Assembly: GCA_001970955.1 (NCBI GenBank)
Contig: MPUH01000824.1
Span: forward strand, 1-32,998
Direction of reading: 5' to 3'
DNA: 32,998 nucleotides
Source of the DNA: Stentor coeruleus
Lineage: Eukaryota > Ciliophora > Heterotrichea > Heterotrichida > Stentoridae
Under the pieces are notes generated by a model. That model saw only the letters and a list, made by a program, of their open reading frames with translations, ran no database searches and was not told the DNA's origin. Position 1 is the stretch's first letter. Each line of letters starts with the position of its first letter. Of the stretch, positions 1 through 9,349 are shown piece by piece. The translations under genes and the position numbers were made by a program.

Positions 1-386
1 AGAATAAGCATAAACTCTAATAAAATCCTACCTAAAAATCCCTAAAACTCAAAATCTCACTTAAAAAGCAAAAACTAAAATAAACACAAAAGCAACTTTA
101 CAAATAACAAATCACAATCAAGCCTTTTTTCATCTTAATCTTTCCTATCATCTTCATCATAAACCAAACCTTACTATCCTCAAAAAAAATCCTTCTTCCA
201 TATTTCTCCATCATTATCTCTCTATCTACACAATTTCCCTTCAAACTTTCCTCACTCCATCCTCATCTTTTCTTCATCCAAAAAGCACATTTTTCCTCAC
301 CCTCATCCTCTCACCTTCCATTTTCAAAACTCATTCTCAACCCCTTCAAAAGCCCCTTCAAAAACATTTAAATAATACATTCAACT
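1..386. other. G-depleted spacer upstream of the first gene
   Basis: No gene is visible. The + strand is almost free of G: by eye seven G in 386 bases, against a large number of C. This extreme strand skew is typical of the left flank of genes in this window. No RNA gene, repeat or long open frame was seen. Confidence 0.6.
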
Positions 387-1835
387 ATGGTACAAAGCCT
401 AGTCCAAGCCATATCTTCAATCCGACTCCTTCTGTCTAAATCATCATCATCCCATATCTACCTTCAAGAAATAATTGAAAAATCTTCATCAGACCCAATC
501 CCATCATCTCCATCAAAAGTCGCTATAGAAATTTCATTTCTTGAAGAAATCGCTACTATCTTAACAACTTTAACAAAAAACGATATCAAGCAAAAGAAAA
601 TGCTTGAAAGTTTACATGATGCTTCAGATAATATTTTTAAAATCTGGGAAAATCTAAAGTTTTTAAGACATGATCTTTTTTTATTTCAAACCTCATTCGA
701 AGAAGAAATATCTGTAATCACAAAAATATTAAAACATGTTATAAGTGTTCATAAAGAATATAAAACTCGATGTCAGATAAGTTTTTTAGATTATTTGAAA
801 GGTGTTGATGTTGATTTAAGGAAAATATTAAAACCTTTAGTACCATCTTCTGTTATAAAAGAACAGGTTAAACTCCCTATGATAAACACGAATTATAGCT
901 TGAGGAGTTCAATACAATCTATTGATGAATCTATTAATGAAAATCAAGAAGAACCTTCGTTGAAATCTCAGCCTGAACCTTCTGAGGTTACAATCCAAAA
1001 GCTTAATTCGCATATACAAATGCTAGTTGGAACATTGGAAAATATTGCTAAGGATTTGATACAAGTTTTAGCTGAAGCTGACCGTGAGTATTATCAATTG
1101 CTTAATAAACAAGATGTGTACTCCCGGCCACCTACACCGTTAGCAGCTCCACTTCCAGACTATTTTTGCTATGATGTTGAAGAAACTCCTCGTGATCAGC
1201 CTATAACAAAACAAATACTAACTAATGAAAGCAAAGAACTCTGGATAAAAAGATTAAACAAATTATATCAAAGCAGTGAAATACGAGAAGGTTTATACAA
1301 AAGCTTGAAAAATAAACTAGAAAAAAGTAGCGAGACTAGAAAAATCGATCTTAAAGACATGTTTATTAATACCGAAGTTACTGTTACTGAACGTGAAAAT
1401 CTTGTATATTATTTGATAAATGGGTCAACAGAATTTGAAAAACATGTGTCAATGTCTCAGATGATTAGTGAAACTAAACTTAAACCTGAACCTCCAAAAA
1501 ATCCAAAACCTAAAAGTAAACCTTTTAGGATGATGGAAAAAGATACTGATAGAAGAGCTAGTCCTGTGAATAATAGTCCAGATTTAGAGGTTGCGAGAAT
1601 ATCTGAAGGTTCAATTCATCCACAAGGACGAATAGTTAATTCAATACGTCTTGTATCTAAGTCCCCAAAGATGGAAAGGCTGTTTAAAAATCGGAAATCG
1701 GTACGTGTTAGGTCAATAACTCCTGTTGGGAAAGAAAAAATCACTAGTACTAAAGCTAGGACCCCTTCGGTTCAGAATAATAAAGTAAGTCTTAGTGCGT
1801 TTTATGCTAAGCATAGACTGAGGAAAAATCTTTGA
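387..1835 (+). CDS. hypothetical 482-residue coiled-coil / low-complexity protein
   Basis: A single open frame starting at an ATG straight after a G-free leader and ending in TGA. I do not recognise the family. The first ~150 residues are mainly helical and heptad-like, with acidic and hydrophobic residues alternating. A Pro/Ser-rich linker near residues 185-200 precedes a second helical stretch (about 205-240). A proline-rich segment follows (RPPTPLAAPLPDYF, about 247-260), then another charged helix. The last ~110 residues are basic and rich in Ser/Thr-Pro sites (SPVNNSP, SKSPK, SITPV, ARTPS), a typical substrate pattern for proline-directed kinases. No signal peptide or membrane segment is present. 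This could be a cytoskeleton- or basal-body-associated scaffold, but that is only a guess from composition. No 15-nt intron matching the local consensus was found inside it. Confidence 0.75.
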   Translation: MVQSLVQAISSIRLLLSKSSSSHIYLQEIIEKSSSDPIPSSPSKVAIEISFLEEIATILTTLTKNDIKQKKMLESLHDASDNIFKIWENLKFLRHDLFLFQTSFEEEISVITKILKHVISVHKEYKTRCQISFLDYLKGVDVDLRKILKPLVPSSVIKEQVKLPMINTNYSLRSSIQSIDESINENQEEPSLKSQPEPSEVTIQKLNSHIQMLVGTLENIAKDLIQVLAEADREYYQLLNKQDVYSRPPTPLAAPLPDYFCYDVEETPRDQPITKQILTNESKELWIKRLNKLYQSSEIREGLYKSLKNKLEKSSETRKIDLKDMFINTEVTVTERENLVYYLINGSTEFEKHVSMSQMISETKLKPEPPKNPKPKSKPFRMMEKDTDRRASPVNNSPDLEVARISEGSIHPQGRIVNSIRLVSKSPKMERLFKNRKSVRVRSITPVGKEKITSTKARTPSVQNNKVSLSAFYAKHRLRKNL

Positions 1836-2032
1836 TCTTATATAATATTATTAGAATTGTTTTTGATATTTTTATGATGGTTTTTTTAGGATTTTATTGC
1901 TTTGTAGGTATGGATTGTTGTGTTTTTTTTTATGGGTTTTATGCTTGGTTGAAATTAAGTTGTGGGTTAAAAAATAGCAAAAATAACATAATACAATTTT
2001 AAGCTATAAACATTATAATCACTAATAAAAAT

Positions 2033-2314
2033 ATGATCATCAAAAGGAAAAAAGCTTTACATTGCAGAATCACTCAAGTCTCAATGAAAAATGAATTTTA
2101 TAGAAAATCCCTATCAATAATCACAACACAAAACTACATGATAAACAGTTTTCAAGATATAAATGATAAAGAAGATGAAATACATATAAACCCATTACCT
2201 ACACCAGCTTTTATACATTTTGATGCTTTTAATACAAAGACCCCAAAATACAGTTTTGTCCCTTCTTTAAATCAAAATATTCATCGAAGAACTAAATCTG
2301 AGTACAGAGGATGA
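2033..2314 (+). CDS. small hypothetical protein, 93 aa
   Basis: A short open frame beginning at ATG after an A/C-rich leader (the usual gene left-flank composition here) and ending in TGA. It is basic at the N-terminus (IIKRKKALHCR) and ends in a phosphosite-like basic tail (HRRTKSEYRG). A similar tail motif, HKRAVSD, occurs near the C-terminus of the next gene on the other strand. There is no transmembrane segment and no recognised domain. It lies tail-to-tail with the minus-strand coiled-coil gene, about 270 bp away. Real-gene status rests on flank composition and amino-acid content; a chance frame cannot be excluded. Confidence 0.5.
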   Translation: MIIKRKKALHCRITQVSMKNEFYRKSLSIITTQNYMINSFQDINDKEDEIHINPLPTPAFIHFDAFNTKTPKYSFVPSLNQNIHRRTKSEYRG

Positions 2315-2584
2315 TTATTTATATATTTTTATTTTAACATATTGACGATAATAAAATATTCTTTAAAAAGTTTAGATAATCAGCTTTAAAAGGAAGATGA
2401 AATATTATAATTTTATGTTTCATGATATAATTATAAATAATAAACATATAAATAAACCCAACAAAAATAATAAGAATATCTGTAAAAAAAAATACATCTT
2501 TTGTAGGTAAAAGTAACTTCCAAATGAAAATAAAATATTTTATTAATAAAACTTAATTGGGATAATTAGATAATTAATGTAGTT
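2315..2584. other. convergent intergenic spacer
   Basis: AT-rich spacer between two convergent genes. I see no gene, repeat or RNA. Confidence 0.5.
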
Positions 2585-3757
2585 TTATGGTTTAAATGCT
2601 GGTTTTTTTAAGGTAAAAGAGGTGTTGATTCGTTTTGGGCTTATAGCTTTAGAGTCAGATTCTTGGGTTTTAAGGTCAGAAACAGCGCGTTTATGAGGTT
2701 TTGATGTTGGGGTCATACTACGTTCTTTTTTAAGAAGGAAAAAGTTATCGAATTTCTCAAGGGAGCTGAGTGTTCTGAACATTAAACACCCATTTAAGAT
2801 TAGAAGGCTGATTTTTTTCCCTGATATTGAATAGACTAGTTCATTTTCTTTTTTTATATCAACAGGCTTACCTTTTATAGCTTCAAGGAGTAAGAGTTCT
2901 TGTTCATGAAGAGATTGATCACGGGATTCATAGTTTTTAAGTTTGGATTTCAGTTTGGAAATCTCTTCGTTGTCATGGAAATAATGAGTAAAAACTTCAA
3001 GTTCATTTCTAAGCCCTTCATAATTTAAACACTCCTTTTCAGATTTATAACTTTCTAGTAAATCATGTAGTTGGGTGTTTTCATATTCAAGCCTTACTAT
3101 TTTACCTCTTAAATTTGATATTTCTTTCTGTGCTGCCATAAGCTCTTCTTCTTTAACATTAACTAACTGCAACAATGAATCTTCTCTTTTTTTGTTTCTT
3201 TCCAAAGCATCTTTAAGCTCTTTTTCCAATTTTTTCATATTTTTCTCTTGCTCATCCCTTATTTTCCTCTCGAATTCCAAAGCATTTTTATATTCAATAC
3301 CAATTTTTTCATCAGGGTTATTTTTCTCACCCTCAATATCTAAAGGAGATACTTTTACATCTTGAATTTCTTGAGCTTCTTCTGTTGAACTATGCTCTTC
3401 AATTGTACTAAGTCGCTTTTTTCTATAGAAAATCATGAGGATTCTTGGCATTTGGACATCTTCAAGAAGTTCTGTTAAGTAATCATTGCTTTGAGTAAAT
3501 AAAGGTAACCATCTGACTCCATCATTTTTGAAAAGGTCTCTTTTAAACCTCACTGTCTTTACTTCCTGGGTACTTTGGTTTATAATTTCTAATTTATACA
3601 CTGCATCATAAGGTAAATAAAGAGATTTCTCTTCGGTAATAGGGAGAAGTTGATCATGTAAAGTATCATCAGCATAAAGGTATAAAGCTAATTCAGTGCT
3701 GGAACAAGGGAATCCTTCAAGTCTAATGACTTTGACTTCAACGGAATCTTTCCACAT
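2585..3757 (-). CDS. coiled-coil protein with a globular N-terminal domain, 390 aa
   Basis: The first ~115 residues look like a beta-rich globular domain: VEVKVIRLEGFP, then alternating hydrophobic strands such as YKLEIINQSTQEVKTVRF. This could be a C2-like fold, but I cannot name it. Residues ~155-295 form a long, highly charged coiled coil (EKNMKKLEKELKDALERNKK, LRGKIVRLEYENTQLHDLLE) with regular heptads. A short hydrophobic stretch (KKISLLILNGCLMF) follows. The basic tail carries Ser/Thr-Pro and Arg/Lys-x-x-Ser sites (RSMTPTSKPHKRAVSD, AISPKR). No signal peptide. The start is the first ATG after the G/T-rich (on +) flank; stop TAA. The architecture suggests a structural or scaffolding role. 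The family is not recognised. Confidence 0.75.
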   Translation of the reverse strand: MWKDSVEVKVIRLEGFPCSSTELALYLYADDTLHDQLLPITEEKSLYLPYDAVYKLEIINQSTQEVKTVRFKRDLFKNDGVRWLPLFTQSNDYLTELLEDVQMPRILMIFYRKKRLSTIEEHSSTEEAQEIQDVKVSPLDIEGEKNNPDEKIGIEYKNALEFERKIRDEQEKNMKKLEKELKDALERNKKREDSLLQLVNVKEEELMAAQKEISNLRGKIVRLEYENTQLHDLLESYKSEKECLNYEGLRNELEVFTHYFHDNEEISKLKSKLKNYESRDQSLHEQELLLLEAIKGKPVDIKKENELVYSISGKKISLLILNGCLMFRTLSSLEKFDNFFLLKKERSMTPTSKPHKRAVSDLKTQESDSKAISPKRINTSFTLKKPAFKP

Positions 3758-4250
3758 AATATGGAATTATCAGATGTAAATTTATTTAAAGGGTAATACA
3801 GTAAGTCTAAAGCCTTAAATTTATCATCTTTCTATCCTTTTGCTGAAGTAAAGATTTCAGGAAGTTTATATTCTGTGAGATATAAGGGAAAATTAATCAA
3901 TAAGGAAAAAAATATTAAAATGCCTTATTTGCAAAAGTTGACTCGCTAACTTTGATGCAAGAAAACAGATTGAAATATATGAAAAAAATAGAATAAATAA
4001 TAGGATGAAAAAAATATAAAGTTCATTATTCAGCGGATTTTATGATATGAATAATAAAGATTTATTGTAAATATGAATTAGTAAGAGTATTTTTATATTG
4101 AGGTTGTGTGAGGATTTAGTATGGGTGAATAAGATTTGTATAGGATTTTAAGTTTATTTTTACTGTTAGTTTGATTATATGGTGATAATAATGATATTTT
4201 ATATTAGTGATTAAAAAGTAAGATAAATTCAAAGATATGAAAATGTATGT

Positions 4251-4349
4251 GGGTATGATTAGATTACTGGATATGATTAGATTACTGGATATGATTAGAT
4301 TACTGGATATGATTAGATTACTGGATATGATTAGATTACTGGATGTGAC
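4251..4349. repeat. 18-bp minisatellite, five tandem copies plus a partial
   Basis: The unit ggatatgattagattact is repeated head to tail: copies at 4251 (one base different), 4269, 4287, 4305 and 4323, then a 9-base partial. The period is a multiple of three. A small + strand frame runs through the array without a stop (ATG near 4236, about 45 codons), reading Met-Ile-Arg-Leu-Leu-Asp five times. Four identical units suggest recent expansion or active homogenisation. Confidence 0.95.
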
Positions 4350-4599
4350 TATTTATAAAACTTATAGATGTTGATTACTGAAAAAAATCAGCATAAAATC
4401 TTAATAACTATAAATAGAGTCACTTCACCAAATACATCTTTTAAATATGAACAAATTCAGCACTCCTAGAACAAAATATAGGAATTAATGTATTTTTAGC
4501 ATATAGGATTATTCGAATGAATTTATGTATTGATAGTGTAATTTATAAAGGGAAATACTTAGTAAATATTTCTAAGTAAAATTTTTGCTAGATTTCAAT

Positions 4600-4870
4600 A
4601 TGAATTTATCTTCAACTTCTTGGTTTAGGATAAAAGCTAATTTTTTATTTTGACTATAGAGTTCTCTGAATATTTTAAAATTTCATTGTAAATATATGAT
4701 TAGCTTCATTGTTTAATTTTGATAGTTCGTGATTTTTCTTTTTCTCACATTTAATTTTGTTACTTTAAGTTTGATTTTGTGACTCAATCTTGCTTAGTTA
4801 TATTTTGAAGTGGATTTTATTATCATTTACAGCTACAAAAGTTTTTCTTCTTCACATTTATCAGATTTTT
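4600..4870 (-). pseudogene. possible decayed coiled-coil gene fragment
   Basis: On the minus strand a frame reads as charged helical sequence (for example KNHELSKLNNEANHIFTMKF) interrupted by TAA/TAG codons. A second frame nearby gives KKLAFILNQEVEDKFILKSS. The pieces do not join into an intact frame, and no intron of the local type repairs the breaks. It may be the relic of a coiled-coil gene, or chance in AT-rich DNA. Confidence 0.25.
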
Positions 4871-5185
4871 AGGATTCAAAATATCTTAACCAAATATTAA
4901 ATCAGTATTTTATATAAGCTACATAATAAAAATGTTATACACATTCATGCTTTTGATTTATAAAACAAAATTTTCTTTAACCAGCATAAAAACCATTATC
5001 TAAAACCCTTAATTCCTACCATCCTCTTTTCCCTTAAACCCTCACAAAAAAGCCTATGATTTCATTTGCATCTGCTGATTTTAAAACTCTAGCACAAAGC
5101 CTATTAATAATCTCAAAGTTACCGTAAAACTCTCTATCATTTTCCTATTTGAAGTTTAGGCCATTTACATAATTCGTGTATATAA

Positions 5186-5647
5186 ATGTTTCGTAGAGCA
5201 GTGATCAAAGCCTTACCAACAAGAGGTGGAGGCCACGGACATCCTGATTTCCCATTTTTAGGCTACTACAAGCATAAAAGGATCATTACCCCTCTCCAAA
5301 GCAATCTCTGGGTATATGATGGTATGAATCCTGAATTTCTAGTTGACATTATGGTCCCACAATATACCTTTGGGCATATCCTTTCTAGAAATCTTTTATT
5401 TGCTTGGATCATCCCATTGAGCATTGGGTACCTAATCGCCCTTGTTTTTTATTCCAACTTCAAGAGACCATTTATCCCATCGACTGTCACTGACGACAAT
5501 GATCCAGTGAGGAAGTTCTTGAAGAAAATCAAACATGATGCGATTATTCAAAATTTCAAACACCCAATTGGACATCAGCATACTTATCTTGATGAAGGCT
5601 GGACACCAAATGCTTCAACTTATGTCACTAGCAGATATAATCTTTAG
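5186..5647 (+). CDS. putative mitochondrial inner-membrane protein, 153 aa
   Basis: The N-terminus MFRRAVIKALPTRGGGHGHP has the Arg-rich, acid-free character of a mitochondrial presequence. A Gly/His-rich motif follows, resembling the N-termini of some small respiratory-complex accessory subunits. One clear transmembrane helix lies near residues 68-90 (LLFAWIIPLSIGYLIALVFY), flanked by charged soluble segments. The C-terminal ~55 residues are hydrophilic and aromatic-rich. Single exon, stop TAG. Size, single TM and presequence fit an accessory subunit of complex I, cytochrome oxidase or ATP synthase, but no family was recognised with certainty. The spacer before it is A/C-rich right up to the start, supporting this ATG. 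Confidence 0.75.
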   Translation: MFRRAVIKALPTRGGGHGHPDFPFLGYYKHKRIITPLQSNLWVYDGMNPEFLVDIMVPQYTFGHILSRNLLFAWIIPLSIGYLIALVFYSNFKRPFIPSTVTDDNDPVRKFLKKIKHDAIIQNFKHPIGHQHTYLDEGWTPNASTYVTSRYNL

Positions 5648-5874
5648 TAAATCACTTTACTAGATAAATTTAGACTTTTTTAGAAGAATTTTGTAAATCT
5701 TCAAGGATTTTATATAGAAACTTATAGTTTTATAGTTTAGAATCTGCTTTTTTTATATAAAAGTTGTGTTATGATTAGATTTAAAATATTTCTAAAAACT
5801 TTTAAGCTTAAGTAAATGGGTTTTTTATTGGAAGAATATATTTTAAAGTCCTTTTTTGATTGCTGAAATGCGTG

Positions 5875-6111
5875 TTAGTTAGTGAAATTATTGGCGCTTT
5901 CGGGCTTTCTGAATGTTTGCTGGTCAAGATATTCTTCTACCCATTCCTTGACAGATTTTATAGCATCTTGTCTTATAAAAAGCTGACCTTCACCTAGATC
6001 TCTAATGATAAATTTGTGGTTCTGGTCTAGATAACGAAGATATTGTTTGATTGGTTCATCACTATTTAGAAATTACCAACAGATAAAAATCCCCTCAGAT
6101 TTCTTTACCAT
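5875..6111 (-). CDS. GTF2H5: TFIIH subunit TTDA/Tfb5 (GTF2H5), two exons
   Basis: A 73-residue protein is obtained by joining exon 1 (6077-6111) to exon 2 (5875-6061) across a 15-nt intron. It begins MVKKSEGIFICCDEPIKQYL, followed by YLDQNHKFIIRDLGEGQLFI and a C-terminal helix ending in EEYLDQQTF. This follows the human GTF2H5 pattern closely (MV..L.G.LI.CD...KQFL.YLD......FII.D.......V......L......LMDQN.F), and length matches the usual ~71 residues. GTF2H5/Tfb5 binds the p52/Tfb4-side module of TFIIH, stabilises the complex, and stimulates XPB in transcription initiation and nucleotide-excision repair. The stop is TAA. The intron splits the codon before Asp-13 (phase 2), so neither exon alone looks like a gene. 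The upstream + flank is G/T-rich, as expected. Confidence 0.9.
6062..6076 (-). other. 15-nt spliceosomal intron in the GTF2H5 gene
   Basis: Sense sequence GTAATTTCTAAATAG. It contains in-frame stops, and removal restores the TTDA reading frame. Confidence 0.9.
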
Positions 6112-8188
6112 TTATAAGATTAGATATTATAAAATCTTTATTTTGAGATATGCTTTTGTCGATTTTAAGTGTTTGAGTTATTATTTTTGTTTTATGTTTT
6201 GATTATGGACATTTATACAATTTGATTTTTGCTATTTTTTTTAGTTTGATTTGTGTTTGTTATTTTTAACTAGAGTAGGATTGATGATGATTTTTTTTTG
6301 TATAAGAAAAGAAAAAAGATTTTTTTAGGAATTAGGTTGTTAGTGATAATTTTTTTGTGATTTCGGGTTGAATCATAAGTTAGAAAGGAAAATCGATTTT
6401 TTATGTTCTTTTAGACTAATTTAGCTAATGATGTGAAATATTGCAATTTTAAGAAAATTAGATTAAGAAAAGTAACTACAAATAAAGTCCTATAACAATA
6501 GAATTTCCTATGTCTCTATCGATGCCATAAATAAAAGCATTTAAAATCAACATAAGAATATAAATAAATATGAACCACATGCTCATACTACTAAGAAGAG
6601 GCTCAAGCTTAGCTCATAACCTAACTTTTCAAATCATAGCAAAAGTATTTCTAACCTGCTTTATAGAAATATCAAAATTTTTATTTAACAAAGATCTAAT
6701 TTTATCATTACAAAAATCTAACCATGATTCTTTGCCCATTAAAATTACAAACTTCTTTTAAAATCCAAGATTTTTTAGGTATGTATAAATATCTGGGGAT
6801 ATTTCAGAAAGGACTTTATCAAACATCAGTAATTTAAAGAAACTTTAAAATTATTAAAGATCAATTTTAATAAAAATAAAAGACGATATGCATATTATCA
6901 AAGTCTATGGGATGAAGATAAAAAGTTTAGATAAGGTTTTGGTTTTCTTATAGAAAAGATGGACTAAATATATGGGTAATTTCGAAGATAATAAAAAATC
7001 AGGTTATTGGGTTTTAATATAGCTTAACAATAGTTATTATGATTATATATTTAAAATCGTTTTAACAGTGAATATCATTTATGTTATTTATAAAAACTGA
7101 TATTTTTCCCTAAGATTTCAAGGTTATAAAATTGATTTTAGGATATTTGTATAGCATATTAAAAATTGAACTAAAAAACATAAAAAAGGATTTTCCTCAC
7201 TTTTCTTCTATTTTATTAGCAAGTTTCATATAAATCACAATTTTTTATAACACATCGCTTAGTATTTTTTCTCATAATATTTCTCTAAATCCAACCCTAT
7301 TTTTTTCATCATTCACTGCTTATCTATTTTTAAAATACCCAAACTAATAAACTATGAATACTAATAAAAGGATTTATATAATCGGCTTAAAAAAAAGGTG
7401 TAACAAATAAATGAAAGAAAATCTAAATCCTTTACAGTAATAAAATATCAACTCTTATAAAAAAAATCATCAAAGCCTGACTCTGCAGATAATATCTTAA
7501 AAAAAATTCACTAAGAAATCGTCACCAAATACCAAAACTTCTAAACCTTTAAAGCTGAAAAAAACTATAAGATCAGCTTTGACTATCTCAAACCAATTGA
7601 CTGTGAAAAAAATAATACAATAAAAAAAGTTAGAACTACTAAAAAAAAACACTTTACACAAACCTTTGATAATCTTGACAAAAACAGGTTATAAAACTAC
7701 CCAACAATGGGGAAATTTAAAGAAAGTATAAGAAAAAATATCAAAACCTGTAAAAATCCACAACTTATACATCAGCTACTACAAAAAAGGATTACACAAT
7801 AAAAAGTAATGCAAAAATCCTTGAATAAAACTCTAAAGTACTAATCAAGTAATCTGAAAATCATAAAATCTATACAAAATCATCTAAAAACTATTTTCCT
7901 CTACTCAAAACATCAAATCAATAAAATTCCAAAAACTAAGCTTATCCAACCATCTAATTAAAATATACCATAAAATCTAAAAAGTTTTCAAAAAACATCC
8001 AAACCCTATCTCAACTCCCAAACATAAAAAAACTAGCAAAATTCCAAATCCAAACCAACAAATATTATCTAAAAATCCATAAAAATACCAAACTTCCTAA
8101 AAGTCCTATTCATTAAAACCTACAACAAAAATAATTTATCAACTCTAATTCTTTAACTTAAAAACTCCCCAATACCAAAACACCAATT
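6112..8188. other. 2-kb spacer, no intact gene
   Basis: G/T-rich on + at about 6112-6420, A/C-rich at about 6450-6570, then G/T-rich again around 6900-7060 and strongly A/C-rich from about 7200 to 8188. A possible gene remnant lies at 6576-6838 on the minus strand. An open frame of 63 codons on + (6570-6761) lies over that remnant and is probably not a gene. I see no RNA genes. Confidence 0.5.
6576..6838 (-). pseudogene. possible decayed gene fragment
   Basis: On the minus strand one frame reads MFDKVLSEISPDIYTYLKNL, hits a TAA, then continues in the same frame through MGKESWLDFCNDKIRSLLNK to a TGA. After a frame change, EKLGYELSLSLFLVV follows. Composition is protein-like, with charged residues in helical spacing, but the frame is broken at least twice. 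Family not recognised. The alternative is chance. Confidence 0.3.
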
Positions 8189-9349
8189 TCAAGTGTTTTC
8201 CCCAGGCAGATTTTCCATAAGATTTTTCAAACTAATCAACACAACCGTAGCATTTTTTTGTATTTCACGATTTTTAACCTCATCAATCAAATCTTCAACA
8301 GCATCATTTAACTGTGTAGCTAAATCATGTCCTCTTAACTTATGAAAACTATTCCATACAATATCAACAATTTCTCTATTAGACATTAAATCAAATAATG
8401 AATCTGTAGCTAAAAGTACGAAATCAGTATTTTCATTGACTTTAAAACTTTTAATATGAGGGTTGACTATAACAACATTAGGATTTCCTCCATGTTTAAG
8501 GATTTTCGCATCAATATTCCCAAAAGCTCTAGAAACAAAAAGCTTACCTGGGTTTACCCGAACTGGTCCTTTTGTTAATTTTTCTCCAGCTTTATTAAGA
8601 ATATATCCATGTGTTATTGAACCTCCACCTTGAATTATTCTAATATTTTCTTTAGGTTCATCAGGTTTATGTATAGCTGAAACATGTATAATTTTTGTCC
8701 CTTTATTACATGAAACTAAACATCTTGAATCTCCAGTATTAGCGACTATACACTTAGACCCAACAAACATAATAATAATAGCACAAGAACCTGACATATC
8801 CCCTTGTTCTTCAGCTTGACTAATAAAAGCTTGATCAGTTTTAATAAATGCATTATTTATAGCTTTTTTCGCTTTAGTAGGGAAATCCACATCTGATAAT
8901 ATGTTATTATGTAGATGGTCTTTTAAAAACTTAGAACAATTTTTCCCACTATGTCCATCGTAAATTGCATAATATGAAGATCTAGGCCAGATTGTTTCTG
9001 GGATTGTTCTTGGGCATGGTAGATTTGGTATTAAACTTATATAATCGAGTTTTTTGTATCGTCCTTGACCTTTATAAGAATTAGTAGCATGACCATAAAC
9101 GACACCACAACGAGTTGTTGAGACTTTTATTTTATTAAAATTGGATACCCTTGATATCCGGCCACTTAAGCATTTTATGTTTTTAACTTCAGGAAGAAGT
9201 AGTTTTTGACTGCGATTTATTCGGAAGTTTGGAGAACGGTTTCCATGTGTTGGGGATGAGGATCGTTGTATATGAGGAAGGACGGTTGTACAGACTTTTT
9301 TGAGTTCTTCTATTTTTTTGCTTTGGATGTTAGACTCGAATTTTATCAT
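8189..9349 (-). CDS. PP2C-family protein with degenerate metal site, 386 aa (probable pseudophosphatase)
   Basis: PP2C (PPM) Ser/Thr phosphatase fold in standard order: YAIYDGHSG (residues 127-135), SGSCAIII (187-193), VANTGDSRCLV (202-212), HKPDEP (227-232), LFVSRAFGN (270-278), LATDSLFDLMSN (313-324), KNATVVLISL (365-374). The first ~95 residues are a basic Ser-rich extension. Asp-131 and Asp-316, both metal ligands in active members, are kept. Others are altered: the canonical MED near the start aligns to KLD (100-102), so the Glu is lost; DHKP is IHKP (226-229); RAFGD is RAFGN; and the terminal DN metal ligand is Lys-Asn (365-366). In active PP2C enzymes these positions hold the two- or three-metal centre, so weak or absent activity is inferred. 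Single exon, stop TGA. Confidence 0.88.
   Translation of the reverse strand: MIKFESNIQSKKIEELKKVCTTVLPHIQRSSSPTHGNRSPNFRINRSQKLLLPEVKNIKCLSGRISRVSNFNKIKVSTTRCGVVYGHATNSYKGQGRYKKLDYISLIPNLPCPRTIPETIWPRSSYYAIYDGHSGKNCSKFLKDHLHNNILSDVDFPTKAKKAINNAFIKTDQAFISQAEEQGDMSGSCAIIIMFVGSKCIVANTGDSRCLVSCNKGTKIIHVSAIHKPDEPKENIRIIQGGGSITHGYILNKAGEKLTKGPVRVNPGKLFVSRAFGNIDAKILKHGGNPNVVIVNPHIKSFKVNENTDFVLLATDSLFDLMSNREIVDIVWNSFHKLRGHDLATQLNDAVEDLIDEVKNREIQKNATVVLISLKNLMENLPGENT

Larger units (their letters stand above)
3758..5185. other. 1.4-kb spacer with minisatellite and possible coiled-coil gene remnant
   Basis: No intact gene. It contains the 18-bp tandem array at 4251-4349 and a possible decayed coiled-coil gene on the minus strand near 4600-4870. 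The + strand runs from G/T-rich (about 4060-4250) to A/C-rich (about 4980-5185), the pattern seen in other spacers. Confidence 0.5.

Noticed and set aside
6570..6761. 63-codon + frame near an A/C-rich leader
   Set aside because: It is hydrophobic, matches nothing, and overlaps a more protein-like minus-strand remnant.
7460..7800. Coding-like + strand frame (for example NYKISFDYLKPIDCE, FTQTFDNLDKNRL) in the spacer left of the PP2C gene
   Set aside because: The strand is G-depleted, which removes TAG and TGA by composition; the four TAA stops seen are close to what chance would give, and no family is recognisable.
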